Of a stretch of DNA of 64,000 nt, positions 24,859 to 35,269 are shown piece by piece; position 1 is the stretch's first letter; the number at the start of each line of letters is the position of its first letter. This DNA comes from Diatrype stigma. Taxonomy: Eukaryota; Ascomycota; Sordariomycetes; Xylariales; Diatrypaceae. Below the pieces are notes generated by a model. It saw only the letters and a list, made by a program, of their open reading frames with translations, was not told where the DNA came from and ran no database searches. Where the stretch lies: positions 62,001-126,000 of the forward strand of contig JAKJXP020000017.1 in assembly GCA_022225965.2 (NCBI GenBank), given 5' to 3'. The position numbers and the translations under genes were made by a program.

Positions 24859-25104
24859 ATGATAAAGGTTTCTGGCTGCAACCCTCGTAAAGCCAATGTG
24901 ACTCAGTTACAGGGACTGGCTTTAGTGCTAGGTCTGATTGTACACGTCCAACTTGGAGATGCCCATTCCCTCGCGAAACGGCAAGCATATGAAACGAGGT
25001 ATACAGCTCTTGGCATAATGAACTGCACCTCGCTGGCTCCCAAGACCGAATATTATCTTTGCTTGAAAGCTTGTAGCTCCCAGACTGCACCGGTACTTAT
25101 TTAG
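24859..25104 (+). CDS. Possible 81-residue peptide with hydrophobic stretch and Lys-Arg site
   Basis: An ATG-initiated single-exon frame. Residues 18-33 are hydrophobic (LQGLALVLGLIVHVQLGDA) and are followed by SLAKR, which looks like a Kex2 cleavage site. The remaining part has three cysteines. This arrangement resembles a small secreted propeptide, but 15 polar residues precede the hydrophobic stretch, which is unusual for a signal peptide. I do not recognise a family. It may be a chance frame. Confidence 0.22.
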   Translation: MIKVSGCNPRKANVTQLQGLALVLGLIVHVQLGDAHSLAKRQAYETRYTALGIMNCTSLAPKTEYYLCLKACSSQTAPVLI

Positions 25105-25212
25105 TCATCTGTTCTTCGATAGATTGATCGTATTTTCAAATTCTTATGCCTACTTGACCGGATAAAGGACCATCACGGGTTCAAAAAGTTCGGACGATAA
25201 CCAGACGAACAA

Positions 25213-25890
25213 ATGGCACTGCAAAATAGCACATGCCCGCAAGAGCTTCCTCCGCGACTACAGGCCACGAGGAGAAGCTGGCCAGAAAGGAGTTGCCCCG
25301 GATTTCGGACATGTCTCTCATTCGACTGGGACACATACAGTACGGTCACAACGGATACGGCAGTGATGGTACGGCGGCTCTGTCAGTGGATCGTGCCGCT
25401 CATCTACGGGACGCTCGGGATTTGGGGATGGGTGAAGGGAGCGTACGGCGCCAACGTAGATGGGTGGGTCGTCGGGGCCATAATCTTGCCTTCTTCTGGA
25501 TGGCCAATTGTCTTGCGGCGATCGGGCAGATGCAAGGGCGGAGAAAGGTATTTGGTCACATGGTGGTAAGTGAACAGCACCTTCGGAAACCAAGGTTCTC
25601 CCGAGACGGCTATCGAAGTATTGCGTCCGAGTGGTACATTTCATGCATGACTATACGTGGATGGTAGGCCCGTTATACTAATTCGATGCCCCCTTAAGAG
25701 CTACTGGCACTACGATATATTCCTGTTCGGAGCGGCAATCATTTTCATCGGCCTATTAGCCGCGAATACAGTACCGCATTCCCCCCTCGGTGTTATCGGT
25801 TATCTGACGACCTGGCATGGCATATGGGTTCTCACCGTTATTGCATGGTGGATTACTACCTGGACCCCAGAGCCTAAAAGCTACGTATAG
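25213..25890 (+). CDS. Predicted small membrane protein of unknown family
   Basis: Exon 1 is 25213-25565 and exon 2 is 25668-25890. The 102-nt intron (GTAAGT...GGTAG, with a TGAC branch point about 20 bases before the acceptor) links two open frames in matching phase, giving 191 codons before the stop. Three or four hydrophobic segments are visible: around WIVPLIYGTLGIWGWV, VDGWVVGAIILPSSGWPIV, IFLFGAAIIFIGLLAANTV and GIWVLTVIAWWITTW. I recognise no family. The gene lies between the UbiA-type cyclase and the SDR. It could be a cluster transporter, a membrane-bound enzyme subunit, or a decayed gene, since a second frame across exon 1 also stays open. Confidence 0.45.
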
Positions 25891-26210
25891 CCTTGAGGCG
25901 ATATAGTGTACGGTATCCTCATCTCGTACCTACGTAGTGTATATATATTGCACGCGTGAGAAACCTGTAGGAGCACCTCGGCGGCATCGAGAGTGGGACC
26001 CAGGGGCTATATATAACAGGGGTGTTACGAAGCTCGACGTTTGGACGGAAAGGGAGAGGGCATATATGCCCTAGGAGAATGTGATGGAGAGATCAAATGC
26101 TGAAAATACAAGAGGGCTGTACATAGCCTGGGGGGTTACATAATGGGTTAAGACGCACACTAGATAACATTGTACAATTTGTCAACAAATAACAAGGGAG
26201 AATTCTTGGT

Positions 26211-27206
26211 TTACAGATAGGGTCGAAGAACTTCCTGGGTATGATCCCAAACCTTCCTTTGAGCCTTCTCTCGGAGTAAAGGCACGACCTTGGCATTTGG
26301 AGTACAGTCGCACTTATAATTGACGAGAAACAACCCAGTAGCCCCCCTCCCCAGTGCATTTACACCCGCCTTGCCCTTCCATGGTATGCCGCGACCTCCA
26401 AACGCAGCGCTGGTACTTTGGAACAAATGCCTTTGTCCAGACTCGTCATCGCTGAGCGAAAACAGGGCAAGAAGAGGCTCAATGATGAGCCAGATGATCC
26501 AGGCCATGATCGGATTTGAGGAACTTCTTCTTACATTCCCTGTACTGACCCACCCCGGCCAGGAGTGGATGAAGGTTACATCGGGGTTCTCGTCGGCAAG
26601 CTTATCCAACGTTGTCGTATTCAAGGCTATATATTGGGTCTGGGCCTTTACACCGCCGAAATTCCCAGGCCTCTTCAGGTCTATGTCGTCTAGGTTTATA
26701 GTCATTCTCTCTAATCCGCCCCCAAGAACGCTAACGACCCTGGGGGCTGCCGCTTTACCTAGAAGGGGAAAAAGCTGTAGAATGAAGAGTATTCGCGAGT
26801 AGTACTCCAGGCTCTGGGCGACTTCCAAGCCCTCGGTAGTCTCCCTGCGTGTTCCAAATGGTGCGTAGCCTGCGGTCAGGAACAGGAGGTCGATGTGTGA
26901 CTCCTTACTTTTGATAACCTCGCATATCTTATTTGTTTCGGCAAGGAGCGAGACCTCGCCTTCGGTCCAGATGACTTCGGCGTTGGGATTGATGGCGTGC
27001 AACTCCTGGATGAAAGCATTTGCGCGCTCTTCAGAACTCCTGCGCCCGACTAAGTAGATTCTCACACTAGCACCCGTAGCGACTAGTGCCCTGATCGTGA
27101 ATCTTCCGATACCTGATGTACCGCCCACGAAGACGGCGACGCGTGGGGCCGTGTCATCGTTGATCAGCACATTGGAGGTTTGTATTTCTGTGTAAGACAC
27201 CATCAT
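26211..27206 (-). CDS. Atypical short-chain dehydrogenase/reductase
   Basis: A single exon of 331 residues. Two ATGs (27206 and 27203) are in tandem; either could start the protein. The Rossmann nucleotide-binding motif is VFVGGTSGIGRF near residues 26-37, followed by a basic VGRRSSEER after strand 2, suggesting NADP(H). The usual catalytic YxxxK is not seen: at the expected place the sequence is SLEYYSRILFI. This replacement is shared by a group of fungal SDR-like proteins, as far as I recall. The C-terminal part has IHSWPGWVSTG and a long hydrophobic segment (MAWIIWLIIEPLLALF) that may touch a membrane. It is the rightmost intact gene of the terpene block and could reduce or oxidise a terpenoid, though its chemistry is uncertain. 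Confidence 0.85.
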   Translation of the reverse strand: MMVSYTEIQTSNVLINDDTAPRVAVFVGGTSGIGRFTIRALVATGASVRIYLVGRRSSEERANAFIQELHAINPNAEVIWTEGEVSLLAETNKICEVIKSKESHIDLLFLTAGYAPFGTRRETTEGLEVAQSLEYYSRILFILQLFPLLGKAAAPRVVSVLGGGLERMTINLDDIDLKRPGNFGGVKAQTQYIALNTTTLDKLADENPDVTFIHSWPGWVSTGNVRRSSSNPIMAWIIWLIIEPLLALFSLSDDESGQRHLFQSTSAAFGGRGIPWKGKAGVNALGRGATGLFLVNYKCDCTPNAKVVPLLREKAQRKVWDHTQEVLRPYL

Positions 27207-27479
27207 ACGATCGGACGATTCGCATTAGTATCATGTGATGGCCTTTGAATTCGCAGGTTGACTTGGGCTTATGACTACCCAGGAAAGTTCACCAGTATGA
27301 ATTGTTTATCCCATTCAGCGGGTTTATCGAAGGGAGCATATAGTCGCAGTGAGAAGTGATGTTTGCCTGGTTAAGTGACGATCTACTGCTACTGTGTGCT
27401 CTAGATTCCGCTACGCCACGGGTTAAGTCTGAGGGGGGTTAGTGGACTAAAGTCCGGAGACTAATGAAGTTCGAAGGGA

Positions 27480-28894
27480 TCTTGAGTCCGCCTCTCGGTG
27501 TTTATGGCGTACATAGGATATGCCGTCGGAAAAAGGAGGACCCGCTGCAATCGAAAGGATCCTACGTGTCAAATCACTGAAGTGTTGCCAAGGCAATTGA
27601 CGCCTCTTTGCAGAACAGTGTATCGTTAAACGACTTGACTTGAGCCACGAGGTCTCGCTCTTGCTGGCCCCCAAAAGCCCTCTGGCTACCACGCTTATGG
27701 CAGTCGTTCGCATCATTGGTCAGAGGCGCGATGGTCAGATCGAAGTTGTTCCGGATGCTGTCCATGTTTTGCTTTATGATATGCTGGAGTCTATTGCCCG
27801 CATCCTTCACGATGCTATCGAGAGCGATATGTTCGGACAGATCGTGGAATCCGTGATTTCCCCCTGAACTATATCCTTTGTTCGCCGATCTCTGCCGGTC
27901 ATTGCCAATCTATTAGCCCACTCCCCGGATTCAAGGGAAGCTTCGGCCCAGATGAGAGCTCTGAGTTGCACAAAGGCATCTGGCTACCTATCACGCTGGT
28001 TTGGTGTTAACCGATACGCGGGAATCATCTCCTAAAGGGTGAAGGAGTTATAATTGGTTTCGGAGGCATTTCTGCGAACGAGGCCGGAGAGTGATGTTAT
28101 CATTTGCACACTTTCTCAGTAGGGTATTCAACATCAAGCCAGGATCAGAATTGTAGGAAGCAACGGACCGGATCCCGCTTGCAGATTTGTCCTTTTTGAG
28201 ACTGATCAGTGATCACATAATCTAGCCCCTTTACCCTAACGTCTATTCCCTTGCTAAGACACTTCAACACTGCGACTAAAGCAGATTCTAAACCAACTGC
28301 GTTAGCAAGTCAGCTGATCCGTTCAGATGGCTACATCGTTATTTCATCTTACTGCTAATCTGGTCTTTCAGATATCCCAATTCGCTCTTCATGGTCTCTG
28401 GAAGGGTCTCAAACAAGGTGGATATCTCGTCTTCCACGAGGTCCCTTTGGAAGGCCAGCTCTATGCGCAGTTTCCAGAGAATATTGACGTTCCAGTATTT
28501 TCGTGGACGCCTCCGGGTTTCATCGTCCCATTATTTAGGCACCATGCGTAGTATTGCACTGCATTGTTCTGGTTAACAGACGGCACCGAGCAGTTTACCA
28601 GTGTTTATGCTTACTCTGAAGGCACTACGTATAATCGTGTCAGCATCAAGGGCTTACGAACATTTGGAGATGGGCTTACTTGCACCTCACCAGCGTTCCC
28701 CTTTTGAAGTGGCAGCCTTTTCCCACGCCGCGGACCTCTGCTCTTCGGAGTGTTAGTTGGACGACTTGCTCGCATGGCTGTAGGAAACACATGCCTAAAA
28801 GCTCGAGGATTTTTTCCCTTATGTAGTGATTGAAGTCATCGGAGAAAGATGAGATCCCATCGCATATCTGCTGCCGATTACTTTCGTATCCCAT
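27480..28894 (-). pseudogene. Decayed protein-coding remnant, family not recognised
   Basis: Three protein-like stretches lie in the same direction but are separated by stops and lost frames. They are near 28894-28690 (ends in VGKGCHFKRGT), near 28530-28340 (WNVNILWKLRIELAFQRDL, then a charged helix) and near 27860-27570 (HGFHDLSEHIALDSIV, then MDSIRNNFDLTIAPLTNDAN). Composition and helix-forming charge patterns look like one ancestral protein read on the minus strand. A few GT...AG pairs exist, but none rebuilds a continuous frame. I do not recognise the family. The third segment could instead be an exon of a badly predicted live gene. Confidence 0.35.
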
Positions 28895-29678
28895 GATCTG
28901 CCATCAAGGGAGGCCAACCTCGTTCGTGACAACCGTGAGAATGCGGTAGACCACTAGATTTGTATTCGCCCAGAGCTCCAAGGAGCCTATAGATTTTCAA
29001 AATCCAGAACTGCCCCCTTTCGGCGACTCCGTATCATCAGTCCAAGCATGAGCTGAACTCGGATACGCTCCAACGATCCTTCGGACATATCTTGGAGCAT
29101 TTCTTTCCGAAACTGGCTCTGGTGTTGAAGGTGCTAGGCGATGGCTTCATTTCCGGCCTTATCCTCCAACTTGGACTGCCTACATATGGCAGAACCAATT
29201 GCACCAATAACCGTACCTAGGTGTACAAATGGTTGGCGAAGCGTTGCATTGGGATCGTAAGCCTAGAGGTGTGCCACTGTTGCAGATGTATGGATTAGTG
29301 GTATTGTACATACATGCATTTGATCTGTAATGCTTGCTCCGTACAGTGGACCGATCCCCCTAAGAGCCCCTGAGCCCCACTGGAACTTGCACCTAAATAA
29401 TCGATTAGTGGTCAGGTAGGCTGACACGGGCACTAATAAGAACTAAATAATAACTAAAACACGTATATCCCGTTCTGCCGGTTACAGCTTCCAACGTCAT
29501 TTGGACAATCACTCTTAAGCATTCACTCCGTCGCGTTGCCCATCACCACCACCACTACCACCACCAATACCAATACCAAAGCCACGTGTCGTTCGTCCAG
29601 GTTCGATATTCTGGTCAGGTCATGTTACATCCCAATAGCGTAGACGATTAAAACCAGTTCAAAAACTCGCAATCACTG
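28895..29678. other. Spacer upstream of RFT1
   Basis: About 0.8 kb with no gene. It ends in CAC/CCA-rich simple sequence near 29545-29580 and leads into the hexamer repeat before RFT1. Confidence 0.45.
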
Positions 29679-29692
29679 TCACGGTCACGGTC

Positions 29693-29724
<32 letters not shown>

Positions 29725-29727
29725 CGC
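29679..29727. repeat. Hexamer repeat (CACGGT then CGACGG) before the RFT1 start
   Basis: Three CACGGT-type units run directly into about five GGCGAC units, ending some 40 bases before the RFT1 ATG. The repeat is likely in the 5' UTR. Confidence 0.8.
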
Positions 29728-29770
29728 CACCGGCACGGCCACAGGAGCTGCTACCTTCCTGTCCGCGAAA

Positions 29771-31752
29771 ATGGCGGGAAAGCAACCCCCCCAATCTCAA
29801 TCCCAATCTCAATCCCAGCCCCAACGGCAACAGCAGCAGCAGCAGCAACAGCAGCAGGGTTCCGCCGTCCGCGGCGCCTCGCTCCTCATCACCCTCCAGG
29901 TCGCGTCGCGTGCTATCACCTTCGTTGCGAACCAGCTGCTGCTGCGCTTCCTAACTGCTCAGCTCCTCGGTGTGTCAACCCAGCTCGAGGTTTACTACCT
30001 ATCCGTGCTCTTCTTCGCGCGTGAGAGCCTGCGCGTTGCCATCCAGCGACAGGGCAGCAGCAGCAGCAGCAGCAGCAGCTCCGACTCCTCCGCCTTCCCT
30101 TCTTCTACCGATGCTAAGAAGGAGAAACCCGGAGGTGGCGACAGCGCAGGAACAGCGACACCGACCGCTGCGAGGGATAGTCAGTCTGTCGTAAACATCG
30201 CGCACCTCTCGCTCGCTCTGGGCCTCGCCGCCGCCATTGGGCTTGGAGCCATGTACCTCCACTACGTGGATGCCGCGACGGCCGCGACGCCGCACCTGGA
30301 GACGGCCTTGCGCATATACGCAGCAGCCGCCGTGGTGGAGCTGCTCTCGGAGCCGGCCTTTGTCGTACTGCAGCACCGGCTGCAATTCGGGCCGCGTGCT
30401 GTCGCCGAGGCGTCCGCCACGCTCCTGCGCTGCGCCGCGACGTTTGGGGCGGCTGGCTGGGCGTGGAGGCGCGGGCTCGACCTTGGCGTCCTGCCTTTCG
30501 CCGTGGGCCAGCTGGCGTACGGCCTCGGGTTGCTGGGCGTGTATTTTTCGTACGGCTTTGGTCTAGCGTCGTCGGAGGGCTTTTCGTTGCTCCCACGAAG
30601 CCGCTCCGCGGCCACGACGACCTCCGCAGCCAACAAATTGGAACTGGAATCGGACGGCAATGATTATGTGCTGGGTTACTTCTACAAGCCAACCCTGAAC
30701 CTCGCGTCCAGTCTCACGGCCCAGTCGTTCGTGAAGCACATCCTAACGCAGGGCGACACGTTCCTCGTCTCGATCTTGTCGAATCCGCGGTCGCAAGGTA
30801 TCTATGCGCTAGCCAACAATTACGGCGGTCTACTAGCCCGGCTCATCTTCCAGCCCATCGAGGAGAGCAGCCGTAACTACTTCAGCAAGCTACTATCGAC
30901 CTCTGCTACCACCTCTACAACAGCCACAACAGGTTCCGATCAGCAGCGGCAGCGGGCCCGGCCTAAACCTGGTGCCCAAGCTGTCAACACGGCGCGTGAC
31001 AACCTCCGCGCTCTGTTGCGGTTCTACGTCTTACTTAGTATCTTGGTGGTATCGATCGGCCCGCACGCAGCGCCGCTCCTCGTCCAGATCGTGGCTGGCG
31101 CGCGGTGGTCTGCAAGCGGTGCCGGTGGTGTGTTGGCGCGCTACTGCCTGTACGTGCCGCTGCTGGCAATCAACGGCGTGGCTGAAGCGTTCGTATCGTC
31201 CGTCGCAACCGAGGCACAGGTCCACCGACAGAGCGTTTGGATGGGCGTCTTTAGTCTCGCATTCGGGGCCGCTGGGTTCGTCTTCCTCCGCGTGCTCGAC
31301 CTCGGTGCCGCGGGGCTCGTCTACGCCAATGCCATCAATATGCTGTGCCGCATCCTCTGGAGTGGCGCCTTCATCTCGGACTACTTCAGGGAGAACGGGA
31401 CAGCCGGCGAGGCATTCGGCTGGGGCAGTGTCGCTGTACCAGATGCCGCGGCCGTCTATGTCGCGAGCACCGCTACGCTCTGGGCTGTGCTGAACAAGGT
31501 TGGCATTTCTGTTGGCGGCGTCTCTGCGCATGTTTTCAAAGACTTGGTCACTGTCGCAGTATGCGCTGTGCCGCACGTCGCTTTAATGTAAGTTCCCGAA
31601 GACCCCCACCCCCTTTGTATTCCTGCCCTTTCCTCCTATGATTAGAGGGATGGGAGATACCTAATACTCAATATCCATATAGCGCCTTTACCGAAAGGAA
31701 ATATATCCTTGAGTGCTACCAGTCCATACGTGGTAATCGACGGACTAGTTGA
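29771..31752 (+). CDS. RFT1: RFT1-family ER membrane protein of N-glycosylation
   Basis: Exon 1 is 29771-31587 and exon 2 is 31683-31752; the 95-nt intron starts GTAAGT and ends TATAG. Splicing replaces a premature stop with a charged tail (AFTERKYILECYQSIRG), giving 628 residues. The N-terminus carries a QSQSQ/poly-Gln tract of about 25 residues, then the conserved RFT1 start GASLLITLQVASRAITFVAN. About 12 hydrophobic helices follow. Conserved RFT1 pieces include YYLSVLFFARESLRVAIQR, SLTAQSFVKHILTQGD and ALANNYGGLLARLIFQPIEE with SRNYF. RFT1 acts in the endoplasmic reticulum and is needed for Man5GlcNAc2-PP-dolichol to reach the lumenal side, although whether it is the flippase is debated. 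A Ser-rich loop near residue 100 and a Thr/Ser-rich loop near 380 look like fungal insertions. Confidence 0.95.
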
Positions 31753-33297
31753 TGATGGCAGTTCCGGATTTTCATGCCATATACTTCTTGCTAAGTATCA
31801 CGAAGAGCTAGACGTAATCAATACCATAATCTAGACATTTTGCGATTCAGAGATCTATAATAGGCGACTATGCTGGTAAGTCTATGATTACGAAAGCTTG
31901 ACTGAGACCCAGACCAGAGTAGCAGATACACCATGGTGGGCATCAGCCCAGATGAGTAAAGGACCAGAGTCCATGGATACGCTCAGATAGAACGAGATTA
32001 CACCTGATCCAATCATCTGCTCTTTATGACCATGAGGACCTACGTACATTGAGACCAAAATTAAATCAAAGATGGAAACTGAAAGAGACCTGGTCGAATA
32101 ACGGGGGACGCCGATCGATTTCCTGCCGTCTCTAGGCCCCGATTTCCGCATTATCTGTGAGCGAGATATAGTAGCTCTGAACAGCCTCGGAGTTTAGTTT
32201 GACGGGGGAAGTCGACAAATGGGTTAATACCGTTCGTTGAGTGGGTTGCGCCTCTTGACGCCGTCAAGCTTCAGCCATGATTGCTGGCGGTTTATATTTG
32301 GCCCCAGCCATTATCTCACGCCGTTTGATTCCAGAGTAATCGCAACCAGAAGGACTATGGGGGTTGTGCTGATCCTGCGATCAATCCAAGCGTCTTGGTT
32401 ACAAATACCCACGTGAACTCAGCAAGTGTTTCTCTTGGTACCTCGTCCTCGCTCTCACCCTCGTGCTATCCTTGTTTCTTGCCTTCTGGATAAAGTCCTC
32501 ACAGGGCCTGGCGCCGGACGTCGAGATCAACTACATTGGCTCGCGAGCGAGAGCTGTGACTAAACCATGGGCGAAATCAACGCCATTGGCTGACTTAAGT
32601 AGGTGGTGTGACTAATGGCAATGATCGCATAGCAACATATTGTCGCCAGAGCGAGCATTTCCCTCGACCGCTGGTCGAGATTATTTGCGAGATGGTTGAC
32701 GTGGGAGACCGTGCCCAGGTGTACGGCAAGACTCAGTCGACCTGGGTTTTCAAATATAGTATTCAACTCTTATAAAGCGTGGCTGTGGGGGTGAGGAGAT
32801 AGTTGAGATAGCCGACCCTGCCTATCTGCCTATTTACTCCGCGAGAGAGAGCTGTTAGCAAGAACATCGCACTCGATGACCAAGTTTGCTAAACAGTACC
32901 GGTAGTACTACTTAGTGCTCGAGTCATTGATTCGCGGTTCGCCCAGACCAAAGGAGTCTCGTCCAGACCGAGATACCGAGGATAGGGGATCATTTGCTTA
33001 GGATTGGCCCTTGTAAACCTTTGACGAGGTCTGTGGATGACATCTATAACATAGCTAGGTAGTCAGCTGAGTGATCAGGGTTTAAATGGGAGCCCCCTGC
33101 GCCTTATGTATATATGGTCGGCTTTTTAGTCATAGGTATTTGGAACGCCTTGTCAATAAATCCATTATTCTAATACGTAGTAGTGTAGTGCCTCGCAAAA
33201 AATCAGTTCTATCGAAACTCGAGCCTAATATATTCGAGATTGGTGTCCTCGAGTGCGGCTGCCAGGACAATCAATGCCCACCGTCTCAGATTTAGCC
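31753..33297. other. Convergent spacer between RFT1 and DBP3
   Basis: About 1.5 kb. A frame near 32355-32580 on the plus strand encodes a strong transmembrane-like helix but has no ATG and no clear acceptor, so no gene is called. An imperfect direct repeat (ATCAACTACATTGGCT / ATCAACGCCATTGGCT) lies near 32524-32592. Confidence 0.45.
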
Positions 33298-35269
33298 TCA
33301 GTCAAACGTGATCTTTGTGCCCTTCTGGGACATGTCAACGTCTTTGAAGAAGGCCCCGTAAGTGCCATGGGTCTTTTTCTTGACCGTAGTACCGAACTTC
33401 ATCAACTCTTCAGGTACCGGTTGCCCGGCTGCTTTGAGGATGTTGACCAACCTGAGACACGACAAGGTTAGCTATTGGGTTCCTCTGGATATACTCAGAA
33501 ATACACTGGGCGGGGATCGAACTCACTCTCCAGAATGTGATTTGTCGTGCTCGGTGAAAAGCGTGATAGCCAGACCAGTCTTTCCAGCTCGGCCAGTACG
33601 ACCGATGCGGTGCACGTAGTCCTCGATGGTGAGAGGGAACTGCGATTCAAGTTAACATGAGCTGTACCACGGAAAGAAGTGGAATTTCGTGCAGATTCAA
33701 GAGCCGCACAGCTGTTAATCCGCAAATGGAAGTTGTACTCACTGTACAGTTGATCACCAGCTTCACTTCTGGAATGTCCAACCCGCGCGCCGCTACGTCC
33801 GTGGCTACTAGGACTGGCGTCTCACCGCTCTTGAAAGCCTCCAGACTCCTCGTCCGTTGCTCTTGCTTGAGATCGCCATGGATGCCTGCAACCTTGAGGC
33901 CACCACGCTGCCGCAAGAAGGTCTCGACGCGAGTCGCCTCTTTCTTGTACAGGCAGAAGACCAGAACTCGCTCGTTCTTAGGCTGCGCCTTGAGGAGTTG
34001 CAGCAAGCGGCCTTCCTTGACCTTGGGATCTACGACCTCTACACGCTGCTCAATACGTATGTTGGCCTGCAGATCACCGCTCTCATTGCCGCCGATCTGG
34101 ATCTTGACTGGCGACACCATGAAGGTCGAAGCTAGGGCCTGCACACTCTGCGGCCACGTAGCCGTGAACATCAGCGTCTGGCGGTTTTCCTTCCGAGGGC
34201 AGGAGCTCAAGATCAGCTTGATATCGTCCTCGAAACCCTTATCCAGCATACGATCGGCTTCGTCCAGGACGGCAAAGCCGGAGTTGTCGAGCTTGATGGC
34301 GCCCTCCTCGAGGAAGTCCTTGAGACGCCCGGGTGTGGCGACAATGATGTCAGCCTTCCGTAGCAGGTGCCTCTGGTCCTCTTTGGAGGCGCCGCCGTAC
34401 ACGCAAACGGTCTTCAAGCCAACCAGCTCCCCGAGTTTGGACAGCTGCTCGTTCGTCTGCATGGCCAATTCACGGGTTGGCGAGACTACGACAGCGCGTA
34501 TCCTGCCGCCGGTCTTCACCTTGGGCATCCCGAGCACAGCGATGATGAGCGGCAGGCCGAAGGCGATCGTCTTGCCTGATCCCGTCTCTGCGACGCCAAC
34601 GATGTCGCGACCAGAGAGCCCGAACGGCCAGGACGCGGCCTGGATGGGGGTTGGCGCCTTGAAAGATGCGAATGGGGATTTGGAGGTCAGCGCTGACGTG
34701 GGCAACTGGGAGAACTGCATGATGGGTCGCAGGGGTTTATCAGACAGCGGATCTGTGACGGTGATCTGGTTCGTGCTCAGGAACGTCTTGATCTCGGCTT
34801 CGGGTGCGCTGGTGAGCGCGCTACTTTGTTGGTATTGTCCTGATGTGATATTCGAGACTGGCTTGGATGCCTTGACAGCTTCAACGGGCGATGTCGCTTC
34901 CTCGTCCACCTTGCCGTCGGCTACCGTCTCGCTCGTCTCAGCATCGCGCTTCTTCTTCTTCTTATCCTTCTTTTCTTTCTTGGGCTTCGGCTCGGAATCA
35001 GCAGCATCTTCGGCGGACTGTTCCCGGTCTCTCTTCTTTTCCTTCTCCTTTTTGTCTTTCTTTTCTTTCTTGTCCTTCTTCTCCTTCTTCTTCTTCGTCT
35101 TCTCCTCTGCAGCGTCTTCCAGTACTACATCCTCGCTCTGCACTGGGTCCGAAGCGGCAGCGTCAGCAGTCTGCACTTTGCTTTTCTTGTCCTTCTTCTC
35201 TTTCTTGGACTTCTTCCGAGGGATAGTGGCCTCAACCTCGACGTCTTCGAGGGTATGTTTCGACATCAT
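33298..35269 (-). CDS. DBP3: DEAD-box RNA helicase Dbp3, ribosome biogenesis
   Basis: Three exons: 35269-33743, 33639-33527, 33451-33298. Introns of 103 and 75 nt have GTGAGT donors and CAG acceptors. Tandem ATGs (35269, 35266) give 597 or 596 residues. The first 120 residues are very rich in KKEKKDKK runs, as in yeast Dbp3. The helicase core follows: Walker A AETGSGKT (227-234), [26 protein letters not shown] (the TATWP form is typical of Dbp3), [13 protein letters not shown], and [10 protein letters not shown] formed in exon 2. The C-terminus [11 protein letters not shown]...KITFD is also diagnostic. Dbp3 is a nucleolar ATPase that helps pre-rRNA processing at site A3 for the 60S subunit. 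It is not co-transcribed with its neighbours. Confidence 0.96.

Noticed and set aside
32355..32580. Plus-strand frame with a strong transmembrane-like helix between RFT1 and DBP3
   Set aside because: A stop lies just upstream, no ATG is in frame and no convincing splice acceptor was found.
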